From Acidobacteriota bacterium (lineage in GTDB: Bacteria; Acidobacteriota; Thermoanaerobaculia; UBA5066), in NCBI GenBank assembly GCA_029781975.1, contig JAKOVQ010000003.1, positions 1-64,000 of the forward strand: a stretch of DNA of 64,000 nucleotides, written 5' to 3'. The notes below the pieces were generated by a model. It saw nothing but the letters and a program-made list of their open reading frames with translations. It ran no database searches and was not told where the DNA came from. This document shows positions 37,195 through 45,517 of this stretch, one piece after another. Within the stretch, counting starts at the first letter, position 1, and each line of letters starts with the position of its first letter. A program made the position numbers and the translations under genes.

Positions 37195-37740
37195 TACTTT
37201 CGCGGCGGTCCGAGGATCCCCCCTCAGAAGACGTCTCCCATCAACGAGTACATCCTGCGCTTCCCCCAGGTGCGGCTCATCGGGGCGTCGGGCGAGCAGG
37301 TCGGCGTCGTCGACCCTCAGACGGCCCTCGCCCAGGGCCGGGAGGCGGGGCTCGACGTGGTGGTCATCGCCGAGCAGGCCAGCCCCCCGGTCTGCAAGGT
37401 GATGGACTTCGGCAAGTGGTCCTTCGAGAAGAAGAAGAAGGAGCACGACTCGAAGAAGAAGCAGAAGGTCACCCAGGTCAAAGAGGTCAAGTTCCGCCCG
37501 AACATCGACGACCACGACTACGACTTCAAGCTGAAGAACATCGTCCGGTTCATCGAGGAAGGCGACAAGGTCAAGGCCACGATCCAGTTCCGCGGGCGCG
37601 AGATGTCGCGGCTGGACAACGGCCGGAAGGTGCTGGCCAAGCTCGCGCACGACCTCGAGGGGAAGGCCCACGCCGAGGGGAACGCCGAGATGCTCGGCAA
37701 CCGGATGCACCTGATCTTCGCCCCGCCCAAGAAGCACTGA
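37192..37740 (+). CDS. infC: translation initiation factor IF-3
   Basis: A 182-residue factor that binds the 30S subunit, keeps it apart from 50S and checks start codons. The N-domain begins YFRGGPRIPPQKTSPINEYI, giving the family's INE(E/Y)I motif; the linker is Lys-rich and the C-domain includes VKEVKFRPNIDDHDYDFK and KVKATIQFRGREMS. Starting at the first GTG (37270) would delete the N-domain entry strand, so ATT at 37192 is the start. IF3 rejects AUU codons, which lets the protein limit its own synthesis. infC-rpmI-rplT is the classic order. Confidence 0.95.
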   Translation: MYFRGGPRIPPQKTSPINEYILRFPQVRLIGASGEQVGVVDPQTALAQGREAGLDVVVIAEQASPPVCKVMDFGKWSFEKKKKEHDSKKKQKVTQVKEVKFRPNIDDHDYDFKLKNIVRFIEEGDKVKATIQFRGREMSRLDNGRKVLAKLAHDLEGKAHAEGNAEMLGNRMHLIFAPPKKH

Positions 37741-37797
37741 GAGGGGCGCCCCTCCCCGGCCGCGGCCGGGCGGGACGCCCGTGAAGGAGCCCGAGAG

Positions 37798-38001
37798 ATG
37801 GCCACCCAGAAGCGAAAGACCCACCGGGGCGCCGCGAAGCGCTTCCGCAAGACCGCCACCGGCGAGTTCAAGCGGAGCCACGCGATGAAGCGGCACATCC
37901 TGACCAAGAAGAACGCCGGCCGGCTCCGCCAGCTGGACCGGGAGACGCTCGTCTCCCCCGCGGACAAGAAGGTCGTCCGCACGATGCTCCCCTACGCCTG
38001 A
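37798..38001 (+). CDS. rpmI: 50S ribosomal protein L35
   Basis: A 67-residue, very basic ribosomal protein starting [17 protein letters not shown], with the L35 signature [26 protein letters not shown] precedes the ATG. It lies 57 bases after infC. Confidence 0.96.
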   Translation: MATQKRKTHRGAAKRFRKTATGEFKRSHAMKRHILTKKNAGRLRQLDRETLVSPADKKVVRTMLPYA

Positions 38002-38017
38002 CGAGAAGCGGGTGCCC

Positions 38018-38039
38018 CGGGGGTCCGAGGACCCCCCCG
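38018..38039 (+). other. GC hairpin between rpmI and rplT
   Basis: GGGGGTCC and GGACCCCC pair around a 2-base turn within the 130-base gap before rplT. In several bacteria L20 binds leader RNA in this operon to repress itself; whether this hairpin is part of such a site is inference. Confidence 0.35.
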
Positions 38040-38131
38040 CGTCCCCCGGAGGGGGATGACGAGACGAGTCGAGGAACGAGGACCGGACGGTCGGCTCCGC
38101 CGGACGCCCCGGTCGGTTGAGGAGACAAGCC

Positions 38132-38509
38132 ATGCCCCGCGTCAAGCGTGGAACCAAGCGGAAGGATCGTCGGAAGAGGATCCTCCTACTCGCCAAGGGC
38201 TACTACGGGACCAAGCACAACTGCTTCCGGATCGCCGAGCTGCAGGTCGAGCGCTCGCTCGCCTACGCCACCCGCGACCGCAAGCAGAAGAAGCGCCAGT
38301 TCCGGGGGCTCTGGATCACCCGGATCAACGCGGCCGCCCGCGCCCACGACCTCAGCTACTCCAAGCTGATGGCCGGCCTGAAGAAGGCGGGGTCGGACGT
38401 GAACCGCAAGATGCTCGCCGAGATCGCGGTCGAGGACCCGAAGGGCTTCGCGACGCTCGTCTCGTCCGCGAAGAGCGCCCTGGGTCTCGCCGCCACGGCG
38501 CGCGCGTGA
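38132..38509 (+). CDS. rplT: 50S ribosomal protein L20
   Basis: A 125-residue assembly protein of the large subunit. Signatures are [40 protein letters not shown] and [24 protein letters not shown] precedes the ATG. Its final TGA overlaps the GTG of pheS by two bases within GTGA. Confidence 0.97.
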   Translation: MPRVKRGTKRKDRRKRILLLAKGYYGTKHNCFRIAELQVERSLAYATRDRKQKKRQFRGLWITRINAAARAHDLSYSKLMAGLKKAGSDVNRKMLAEIAVEDPKGFATLVSSAKSALGLAATARA

Positions 38510-39585
38510 CCCCCCCGCCCGGGAGCGTCGAGGAGGCCCGCCTCCTCCTCGCCTCCGAGCTCGAGGAGGCCGTCCGGGAGGCCGCCGCACGCGGCGGCCT
38601 CCTGCCGGCCGACGTCCAGGGGCTGAGGGTCCGCTGGCTGGGGAAGAAGCAGGGGGTCGTGACGGCCCTCCTGACCCGGCTGCGCGACGTCCCGAAGGAC
38701 GAGAAGGCCGCCTTCGGCGCCGGGGTCAACGCCCTGAAGCAGGAGGCCGAGGAGCGTCTCGCCCGGCTCGAGGCCGAGGCCGAGGCCCGCGCGGCCGCGG
38801 CGGCCGAGGCGGCCAAGGCCGTCGACGTCACCCTCCCGCCCCGTGCGTTCCCGACGGGCCGCCTCCACCCGCTCACGGTGGTGCGGCGGCGGATCGAGGC
38901 GTCGTTCCGCGGGCTCGGGTACGAGGTGGCCGACGGGCCGGAGATCGAGAGCGACTGGTACAACTTCGAGTCGCTCAACTTCGCCCCCGACCACCCCGCG
39001 CGCGACGCGGTGGACACCTTCTTCGTGAAGGGGGGCGGGGAGGGGCGCGACGCGCTCCTCCTGAGGACCCACACGTCGCCCGTCCAGATGAGGACGATGG
39101 AGGGGCGCAAGCCCCCCATCCGGGTCCTCTGCCCGGGGCGCGTCTACCGCAAGGACGACATCGACCCGCGCCACTCGCCGGTCTTCCACCAGATGGAAGG
39201 GCTCGTGGTCGACGAGGGGATCACCTTCGCGCACCTGCGCGGGACCCTCGCCGCGTTCGCGCGCTCGTTCTTCGGGGGGAGGGCCGAGGTGCGCCTCGCG
39301 CCCACGTTCTTCCCGTTCGTCGAGCCGGGCGTCGACTGCGCGGTGAGCTGCGTCTTCTGCGACCGCAAGGGGTGCCGGATCTGCTCGTACTCGGGCTGGA
39401 TCGAGATCATGGGCGCCGGGATGGTCCACCCGAACGTCCTCGCCAACGGCGGGATCGACCCGGAGCGGTACACGGGCTTCGCGTTCGGGATGGGGATCGA
39501 CCGGATCGCCATGCTGGTCTACGGCATCCCGGACCTGAGGCTCCTCTTCGAGAACGACCTGCGGTTCCTGGACCGGACCTGGTAG
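38506..39585 (+). CDS. pheS: phenylalanyl-tRNA synthetase alpha subunit
   Basis: A 359-residue subunit. An N-terminal coiled coil (about 10-100, Glu/Ala-rich) precedes the class II catalytic core: motif 1 around [30 protein letters not shown], motif 2 [20 protein letters not shown], and motif 3 [18 protein letters not shown] four-Cys cluster ([12 protein letters not shown]) near 285 occurs in Bacillus-type PheS. The GTG start at 38506 overlaps the rplT stop; the coiled coil starts at once, and the frame upstream is only rplT in another phase. It works as a heterotetramer with PheT. Confidence 0.95.
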   Translation: MTPPPGSVEEARLLLASELEEAVREAAARGGLLPADVQGLRVRWLGKKQGVVTALLTRLRDVPKDEKAAFGAGVNALKQEAEERLARLEAEAEARAAAAAEAAKAVDVTLPPRAFPTGRLHPLTVVRRRIEASFRGLGYEVADGPEIESDWYNFESLNFAPDHPARDAVDTFFVKGGGEGRDALLLRTHTSPVQMRTMEGRKPPIRVLCPGRVYRKDDIDPRHSPVFHQMEGLVVDEGITFAHLRGTLAAFARSFFGGRAEVRLAPTFFPFVEPGVDCAVSCVFCDRKGCRICSYSGWIEIMGAGMVHPNVLANGGIDPERYTGFAFGMGIDRIAMLVYGIPDLRLLFENDLRFLDRTW

Positions 39586-39595
39586 GGGAGAGCGG

Positions 39596-41662
39596 ATGAA
39601 GCTGCGGCTGGAATGGCTCGGCTCGTACCTCCCGGGCCCGCTGCCCGGGACGGACGAACTCGGCACGCGCCTGACGAAGGCGGGGTTCATCGTGGAGGGA
39701 GTCGAGGGGAACGGTCCCGGGGCGTGCCTCGAGGTCGAGATGACCGCCAACCGCCCCGACGGGATGAACCACCGCGGCCTCGCCCGCGAGGCGTCGGCGG
39801 CGCTCGGCCGCCCGTTCGCCGACCCGGGGCCGGGGCGCCTCGCGGAGGGGGGCCGCCCCGCCGCGGAGCTGGCGACGGTGACGATCGAGGAGCCGTCGCT
39901 CTGCTCGCGCTACTCGGCGCGCGTCATCGAGGGGATCGAGGTCCGGCCGGCCTCGGCCGCCGTCCGCGAGCGGCTCGAGGCCCTCGGGATGAACCCGATC
40001 AGCGCCCCCGTCGACGCCACGAACCACGTCCTGTGGGACATCGGGCAGCCGCTCCACGCGTTCGACCTCGACAGCCTGGCGAAGGGGCCGGACGGCAAGC
40101 CGGCCATCGTGGTCCGCCGCGCGCGGGCGGGGGAGAGGCTCGTCACCCTCGACGGCGTCGAGCGGACGCTGACTCCCGACCACCTCGTCATCGCCGACGC
40201 CGTCCGGCCGGTCGCGCTGGCGGGGGTCATGGGAGGGCTCGAGACGGCCATCTCCGAGAGGACCACGCGGGTCCTCCTCGAATCGGCTCACTTCGACCCG
40301 GGCGTGGTCCGGCGGACCGCCCGGGCGATGGGGCTGCACACGGACGCGTCCCACCGGTTCGAGCGGGGGACCGACCCGGCCGCCACGGTCGACGGCCTCG
40401 AGAGGGCCGCGGCCCTCATCGTCGCGGACTGCGGCGGGACGGTCGCGCGCGGGGTGATCGACGTCGTCGCGCGGGAGGTCCCGCGTCCGCGGGTCCGTCT
40501 TCGCCACGCCCGGCTCGAGGCGTTCCTCGGGATGCCGATCCCGCTCCCCCGCTGCGTGGAGATCCTCCGCGCCCTCCAGTTCGAGGTGACCGAGGCCGGG
40601 CCCGGCGTCCTCGAGGTGATCCCCCCGACCTGGCGCGTCGACGTCGGCCTCGAGGTGGACCTGATCGAGGAGGTCGTCCGGATCGTCGGGTACGACGAGC
40701 TCCCGGAGGTCCTGCCGCACGCCTTCAACCCGACCTGGACCGAGCCGACCCTCGCCCGCGAGGAGCGCGCCCGCGACGTCCTCTCGGGGGCGGGCTTCGT
40801 CGAGACCTGCACCTACTCGTTCGTCTCCTCCGAGGAGAACGCCCCGTTCGCCGGGGGGGCGCCCGGGACCCCCGCCGAGGTGGCGAACCCGCTCGGGGAG
40901 CCGTTCACGACGATGCGGGCCACCCCGGTCATCGGCCTCCTGGCGGCCGCCCGCCACAACGCGAGGAGGGGACAGCCGGACCTCCTCCTCTTCGAGGTCG
41001 GCCGGTCGTACGGCATGGCCGGGACGGCGCCGCGGGAGAGCCGCCGCGCCACGCTGCTCCTCCACGGACGGCGGCAGGTCCACTGGTCCGTCGAGCCGCG
41101 CCCGGTGGACTTCCACGACGGCTCGGGGGCCGTCGCGGCCCTCTTTGCCGGCCTCGGCGCCCCGGCCCCGGCGTTCCGTCCGGCCGCCTTCCCGTTCCTC
41201 TCTCCCGGCCGCTCCGCCCGCGTCGTCTCCTCGAACGGGGAGGACGCGGGCTGGGTCGGGGTCCTCGCGGCGACGGTCGCGGCCCGGTACGACCTGACCG
41301 AGGCGGTCGTCGCCGACGTCGACCTGGCCCGGATCGACGTCGTCCCCCCGCCGACGACGCTCGAGGCCCCCTCCCGCTTCCCCGGGTCGGACGTGGACCT
41401 GACGGTGACCCACAGGCTCTCCCTGCCGTGGAGCGACCTCGTCTCGGCGGCGACCGCCGGGGCGCCGCCGGAGCTCCTGGGAGTCGACGCCCGGTACCTC
41501 TACCGGGGGCCAGGGGTCCCGGACGGCTTCGTCAAGACGACGCTCACCCTCCGGTTCGGCTCGGCCGAGCGGTCGCTGTCGCGCGAGGAGGTGAACGGCT
41601 GGAGAGACGAGGCGGCCCGCCGCCTCCTGGCTCTGCCCGAGAGCCGGGTGGACGGCTTCTGA
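39596..41662 (+). CDS. pheT: phenylalanyl-tRNA synthetase beta subunit, short form
   Basis: A 688-residue subunit, about 100 shorter than the E. coli protein. After the first 36 residues, where the usual beta subunit enters an EMAP/OB-fold tRNA-binding domain, the sequence jumps to LEVEMTANRPDGMNHRGLAREA, which belongs after that domain. The B3/B4 editing region, B5 and core-like domains follow, and the C-terminal ferredoxin-like anticodon-binding domain is intact (FPGSDVDLTVTHRL). The reading frame is open throughout with no sign of frameshift. The shortening is clean, so it looks like a natural domain loss. GGGGAGAGCGG precedes the ATG. Confidence 0.94.
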   Translation: MKLRLEWLGSYLPGPLPGTDELGTRLTKAGFIVEGVEGNGPGACLEVEMTANRPDGMNHRGLAREASAALGRPFADPGPGRLAEGGRPAAELATVTIEEPSLCSRYSARVIEGIEVRPASAAVRERLEALGMNPISAPVDATNHVLWDIGQPLHAFDLDSLAKGPDGKPAIVVRRARAGERLVTLDGVERTLTPDHLVIADAVRPVALAGVMGGLETAISERTTRVLLESAHFDPGVVRRTARAMGLHTDASHRFERGTDPAATVDGLERAAALIVADCGGTVARGVIDVVAREVPRPRVRLRHARLEAFLGMPIPLPRCVEILRALQFEVTEAGPGVLEVIPPTWRVDVGLEVDLIEEVVRIVGYDELPEVLPHAFNPTWTEPTLAREERARDVLSGAGFVETCTYSFVSSEENAPFAGGAPGTPAEVANPLGEPFTTMRATPVIGLLAAARHNARRGQPDLLLFEVGRSYGMAGTAPRESRRATLLLHGRRQVHWSVEPRPVDFHDGSGAVAALFAGLGAPAPAFRPAAFPFLSPGRSARVVSSNGEDAGWVGVLAATVAARYDLTEAVVADVDLARIDVVPPPTTLEAPSRFPGSDVDLTVTHRLSLPWSDLVSAATAGAPPELLGVDARYLYRGPGVPDGFVKTTLTLRFGSAERSLSREEVNGWRDEAARRLLALPESRVDGF

Positions 41663-41682
41663 CCAGGCAAGGAGTGACGAAG

Positions 41683-42036
41683 ATGAGCACCAAGAAAGAG
41701 AAGCAGGCCCCGGCGGAGGCCCCGGCGGACCAGCCCGAGACGGCAGTCCAGGAGCTGGCGGACCTCCTGGCCCTCGCCGAGGAGCGCGTCGAGCGGCTCG
41801 CGTCCCGGGCCCGGGAGCAGGCGGCCCAGATCGAACGCCTCCGGGGGGCGCTCGAGGAGACGGCGGCGGAGCGGGACCGCCTCCGGAGGGAGCTCGAGGA
41901 CGGCCAGCAGGGCCTCTCGCGCCTCTCGGCGCTCGAGGACCAGGTGGGGAAGCTGGAGGGCGAGCGGGAGCAGGTCCGGAGCCGCATCGAGAGTCTGATC
42001 AAGAGCTTGGAGGCCGCGGCCGGTCCGGCGGCGTAG
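41683..42036 (+). CDS. coiled-coil protein, ZapB-like position
   Basis: A 117-residue protein. After a Lys/Ala/Pro-rich head of about 25 residues it is one continuous coiled coil (about 28-110), rich in Glu, Arg, Leu with heptad spacing. It lies between pheT and zapA, with AAGGAG 7 bases before the ATG. The shape and place resemble ZapB-type or FtsB/FtsL-like division proteins, but coiled coils are not diagnostic, so no symbol is given. A role with ZapA at the division ring is inference. Confidence 0.75.
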   Translation: MSTKKEKQAPAEAPADQPETAVQELADLLALAEERVERLASRAREQAAQIERLRGALEETAAERDRLRRELEDGQQGLSRLSALEDQVGKLEGEREQVRSRIESLIKSLEAAAGPAA

Positions 42037-42084
42037 GGTCGGCGTGCTATCCTCCGGACGGCGACCCAGGAAGGGGCTGCCGTC

Positions 42085-42417
42085 ATGGAGAGCAGACCGA
42101 CCGTCACGCACGTCGAGATCTTCGGCCAGACCTACTCGGTGCGCGCCGCAGGCGATCCGGACTACATCCGGGAGCTCGCGGCCTTCGTCGACCGGCGGAT
42201 GCGCGAGGTCGCCGAGCACGCCCCGACGGTGGACTCGACGAAGATCGCGATCCTGACGGCCCTGAACATATCGGACGAGTACTATCAGCATCGACAGAAA
42301 GCCCAGGTGGGTGATCCGGGGCGGCTGGTGCCCCAGGCAGGCCGTCTCGTCGAGAAACTGGATGAGATCCTCGGGACCCTTCCACAGTCAGCTCCGGCGC
42401 GGGCCGGAAATGGATGA
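42085..42417 (+). CDS. zapA: cell division protein ZapA
   Basis: A 110-residue FtsZ-bundling protein. The family N-terminus is clear (VEIFGQTYSVRAAGDPDYIRE), followed by VDRRMREVAEHAPTVDSTKIAILTALNISDEYY and a helical tail. A TATCCT hexamer about 35 bases upstream could be an internal promoter, and AGGAAGG lies before the ATG. In many bacteria zapA is followed by the 6S RNA gene, and a structured RNA candidate follows here too. Confidence 0.9.
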   Translation: MESRPTVTHVEIFGQTYSVRAAGDPDYIRELAAFVDRRMREVAEHAPTVDSTKIAILTALNISDEYYQHRQKAQVGDPGRLVPQAGRLVEKLDEILGTLPQSAPARAGNG

Positions 42418-42467
42418 CCTGGCTCCCTGCGCGGTACGTGATTGAGCCCATGTCCTTGAACCGATGT

Positions 42468-42617
42468 TTGAACCCCGAGCCGCCCCCTACGAGGCCGTCC
42501 CGTGACGCCCTGGTCGGGGATCCCCTGGGGGCCTCCGGGCCCTCCCGGCCTCGTGCCGGGTCCGGGGAACTGACGGACTGCCCGAGGCGGCTCGACCTGG
42601 ACGTATCCTGGGTTCAA
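42468..42617 (+). ncRNA. structured RNA downstream of zapA, possible 6S RNA
   Basis: The 337 bases between zapA and rny have no gene but strong long-range pairing: TTGAACCC (42468-42475) with GGGTTCAA (42610-42617), CGAGCCGCC (42476-42484) with GGCGGCTCG (42586-42594), and ACGAGGCCG (42490-42498) with CGGCCTCGT (42546-42554). Unpaired segments of 15 and about 30 bases lie on the 3' side, the latter containing a small GTCC...GGAC hairpin. A rod with a large internal bubble next to zapA is what 6S RNA looks like. The sequence is too diverged to be sure, and a leader of rny is the main alternative. Strand is assumed from gene order. Confidence 0.45.
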
Positions 42618-42633
42618 TCGACTTCGCTCACAC

Positions 42634-42706
42634 GGCCGAGGCGGGGGCCTTTTTCTCGGGGACGGAGGGTTTAGGGGGGCGTAAAGGGCGCTCTCGCCAC
42701 GTTTTT
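42634..42706 (+). terminator. two weak terminator-like hairpins
   Basis: GGCC (42634-42637) pairs with GGCC (42646-42649) followed by TTTTT; then GGCG-CTCT-CGCC near 42687-42698 followed shortly by TTTTT. Either could end the zapA/RNA transcript; both stems are only four base pairs. Confidence 0.35.
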
Positions 42707-42754
42707 CGGCTCCGGGTCACCCTCGGAACGCCTTAGGGACGGGGGGGACCGACA

Positions 42755-44356
42755 TTGGATCCGCTGATCATCTTCATCGTCTCCGCGATCCTCGTGGTCG
42801 CGGCTGGCGTCTTCTTCGCCTTCGGGATGAAGGCGCGCGGGAAGGCCGAAGAGTCCCGCGCGCTCGCCGACCTCGAGGCCAAGAAGACGCTCGAGACCGC
42901 CCGCCTCGAGGCCGAGGCCCAGGTCGAGCGCGCGAGGGCCGCGGCCCAGAAGGCCGAGCTCGACGCCAAGGACCAGGTCCTGAAGGCCCGCGAGGCCGCC
43001 GAGAACGAGGTCAACCGCCGCCGGAACGAGCTGGCCGACCTCGAGAAGAGGCTCCTCGCGAAGGAGGACGCCCTCGACAAGAAGGTCGCCTCCGCGGAGC
43101 GGCGCGAGCAGGACGCCGAGAACCGCGGCAAGAACCTCGAGAAGCGGGAGAAGCGGGTCGCCGAGATCGAGGAGGCCGCCCAGCGGGAGGCCGAGGCGCT
43201 CGTCGCGGCCCAGCGGAAGAAGCTCGAGGAGATCGCCGGGATCACCGCCGAGCAGGCCAAGCGCGACCTGGTGCGCGAGCTCGAGAACGAGGCCCGCCTC
43301 GGGGCGACCGGGCTGATCCGGCGGATCGAGGAGGAGGCGGTCGAGAACGCCCAGATGAAGGCGCAGCGCCTCCTCGCCATGACCATCCAGAGGATGGCCT
43401 CGGAGTACGTCGCCGAGACCACCGTCTCGGTCCTCGACCTCCCGAGCGACGAGATGAAGGGGCGGATCATCGGGCGGGAGGGGCGGAACATCCGCGCGGT
43501 CGAGGCCGCGACGGGGGTCGACATCATCGTGGACGACACCCCGGAGGCCGTCCTCCTCTCGTCGTTCGACCCGATCCGCCGCGAGGTCGCCCGGCGGGCG
43601 CTCGAGCGCCTGATCCAGGACGGCCGGATCCACCCGGGCCGGATCGAGGAGGTCGTCGACAAGGTCCGCGCCGAGCTCTGGGAGGACCTGAAGAAGACGG
43701 GCGAGGCGACCGCGTACGAGTTCGGCATCGCCGACTACCACCCGGAGCTCCTGAAGCTCCTCGGGCGGCTGAAGTACCGGACGAGCTACGGGCAGAGCGT
43801 CCTGCAGCACTCCAAGGAGGTCGCCTGGGCCGCGTGCCACCTGGCGAGCGAGATGGGGGCGGACGTGGCCGTCGCCAAGCGGGCCGGGCTGATGCACGAC
43901 ATCGGGAAGGCGATCGACCGCGAGCAGGAGGGGACCCACCTCGAGCTGGGGCGGCAGCTCCTGAAGAAGTACGGCGAGAGCGAGGCGGTCATCCACGGGA
44001 TGGAGTGCCACCACGGCGACTACGAGCCGCGGACGATCGAGGCGGTCATCGTCAACGCCGCGGACGCGATCTCGGCGGCCCGCCCCGGCGCGCGGCGCGA
44101 GATCATCGAGACGTACGTCAAGCGCCTGGAGAAGCTCGAGCAGATGACCCACGGGATGAAGGGGGTCGAGAAGACCTTCGCCATCCAGGCGGGGCGCGAG
44201 CTCCGCGTCATCGTGGACGCCAAGCAGGTGACCGACGCCGACTGCTTCTGGATGTCGAAGGACCTCGCGAAGAGGATCCAGTCGGAGCTGCAGTACCCGG
44301 GGCAGATCCGGATCACCGTCATCCGCGAGACCCGCGCGGTCGAGTACGCGAAGTAG
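42755..44356 (+). CDS. rny: ribonuclease Y
   Basis: A 533-residue membrane-anchored endoribonuclease that starts mRNA decay. One helix at 4-24, then a long charged coiled coil to about 215, a KH RNA-binding domain (MKGRIIGREGRNIRAVE) and a metal-dependent HD domain (RAGLMHDIGKAIDRE). The start is TTG, chosen because DPLIIFIVSAILVV follows directly and a G-run lies upstream. Downstream ymdB encodes the family's usual neighbour. No RNase E gene was seen in the window, so RNase Y may lead mRNA turnover in this organism. Confidence 0.95.
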   Translation: MDPLIIFIVSAILVVAAGVFFAFGMKARGKAEESRALADLEAKKTLETARLEAEAQVERARAAAQKAELDAKDQVLKAREAAENEVNRRRNELADLEKRLLAKEDALDKKVASAERREQDAENRGKNLEKREKRVAEIEEAAQREAEALVAAQRKKLEEIAGITAEQAKRDLVRELENEARLGATGLIRRIEEEAVENAQMKAQRLLAMTIQRMASEYVAETTVSVLDLPSDEMKGRIIGREGRNIRAVEAATGVDIIVDDTPEAVLLSSFDPIRREVARRALERLIQDGRIHPGRIEEVVDKVRAELWEDLKKTGEATAYEFGIADYHPELLKLLGRLKYRTSYGQSVLQHSKEVAWAACHLASEMGADVAVAKRAGLMHDIGKAIDREQEGTHLELGRQLLKKYGESEAVIHGMECHHGDYEPRTIEAVIVNAADAISAARPGARREIIETYVKRLEKLEQMTHGMKGVEKTFAIQAGRELRVIVDAKQVTDADCFWMSKDLAKRIQSELQYPGQIRITVIRETRAVEYAK

Positions 44357-44369
44357 GGGCGGCGGCGGG

Positions 44370-45161
44370 GTGCGGCTCCTCTTCGTCGGCGACGTGGTCG
44401 GCAAGCCCGGCCGGAAGGCCCTCGGCCTCCTCGAGAAGGTGATCGCCCGCGAGGCGATCGACTTCACGGTGGTGAACGTCGAGAACGCCGCCGGCGGCTT
44501 CGGCGTCACGACCGACATCTTCGCGGACCTCTCGAAGCTCCCCATCGACGTCTTCACGTCGGGGAACCACATCTGGGACAAGAAGGACTTCGTCCCCCTC
44601 CTGGACGACCTCGAGAACCTCCTCCGCCCGGCGAACTACCCGCCGGGCAACCCGGGGCGCGGCTGGACGGTCCAGGCGACCCCCGCGGGGATCCCCGTGG
44701 GCGTCCTCAACCTGCAGGGACAGGTCTTCATGGCGAACACCGACTCCCCGTTCCGCGTGGGGGACGCGTGCCTCGCCGAGATGAAGGCGGCCCACCCGGA
44801 GCTCAAGGTGGTCGTCGTCGACATCCACGCCGAGGCGACCTCCGAGAAGCAGGCGGTGGGGTGGTGGTTCGACGGCCGGGCGTCGCTCGTGATCGGCACG
44901 CACACCCACGTCCCGACCGCCGACGCCCGGGTCCTCCCGAAGGGGACCGCCTACCAGGGGGACGCCGGGATGACGGGGGCGTACGAGGGGATCATCGGCT
45001 TCGACCCGAAGTCGATCCTGGAGAGGTTCCTCTACCAGACCCCCCGCTCGATGGAGACGGCGAGCCGGGACGTCCGGCTCTGCGGCGCCGTGGTCGACGT
45101 GGACGAGGGGACGGGGAAGGCCCGGTCCATCGTCCCGCTGCAGGAACGGGTCGGGGGCTGA
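44370..45161 (+). CDS. YmdB-family metallophosphoesterase
   Basis: A 263-residue phosphodiesterase of the YmdB/DR1281 family, active on 2',3'-cyclic nucleotides in Bacillus. Metal-binding motifs are LFVGDVVGKPGR, VVNVENAAGG, TSGNHIWDKKD, VDIHAEATSEK and IGTHTHVPTAD. A GTG start 13 bases after rny implies one transcript, and the two are functionally linked in known systems as regulators of RNA decay. Length matches the family. Confidence 0.93.
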   Translation: MRLLFVGDVVGKPGRKALGLLEKVIAREAIDFTVVNVENAAGGFGVTTDIFADLSKLPIDVFTSGNHIWDKKDFVPLLDDLENLLRPANYPPGNPGRGWTVQATPAGIPVGVLNLQGQVFMANTDSPFRVGDACLAEMKAAHPELKVVVVDIHAEATSEKQAVGWWFDGRASLVIGTHTHVPTADARVLPKGTAYQGDAGMTGAYEGIIGFDPKSILERFLYQTPRSMETASRDVRLCGAVVDVDEGTGKARSIVPLQERVGG

Positions 45162-45189
45162 CGCCCCCGGCCCCTGCTAATCTCCAGCC

Positions 45190-45450
45190 ATGGCCGTCGA
45201 CCCAGAGCTCCTCGCCATCCTCGCCTGTCCCGCCTGCGACAGCCGGCCGCCCGTGACGCTCTGCCGCCTCGACCCGAAGGTCGCCGCGGAGGTCGTCGAG
45301 AAGTACCGGGACAAGTTCCGCGACGAGGAGCCCGTGGTCACCGACGGGCTCCACTGCGCGGCCTGCGGGCGCGTCTACGCCATCGTCTCCGACATCCCCG
45401 TGATGCTGGTCGACGAGGCGCTCCCGGCCGGGGCGCGGGCGACGGCCTGA
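45190..45450 (+). CDS. Trm112-family zinc protein
   Basis: An 86-residue protein starting AVDPELLAILACPACDS, the Trm112/UPF0434 opening, with a second Cys pair at HCAACGRVYAIVSDIPVML. The four Cys bind zinc. It is about 25 residues longer than the shortest bacterial members because of a helical insert between the pairs. Trm112-type proteins activate methyltransferases; the rRNA methyltransferase TlyA lies 7 kb downstream, but a link is speculation. TAATCT ends 6 bases before the ATG. Confidence 0.85.
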   Translation: MAVDPELLAILACPACDSRPPVTLCRLDPKVAAEVVEKYRDKFRDEEPVVTDGLHCAACGRVYAIVSDIPVMLVDEALPAGARATA

Positions 45451-45481
45451 GGGACGCGGCCCGGGCCCGTACAATCGGCCC

Positions 45482-45517
45482 GTGACCCCCCCGGGCGCCG
45501 CTCCGGCGCGATCGTGA
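45482..45517 (+). CDS. possible 11-residue leader peptide before xseA
   Basis: GTG, ten further codons and TGA read MTPPGAAPARS. TACAAT ends exactly 6 bases before this GTG, so a leaderless message would start on it. The stop overlaps the xseA GTG as GTGA. It is Pro/Ala-rich with no known counterpart. If real, it lets a leaderless transcript feed ribosomes to xseA by termination-reinitiation. Confidence 0.4.
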   Translation: MTPPGAAPARS

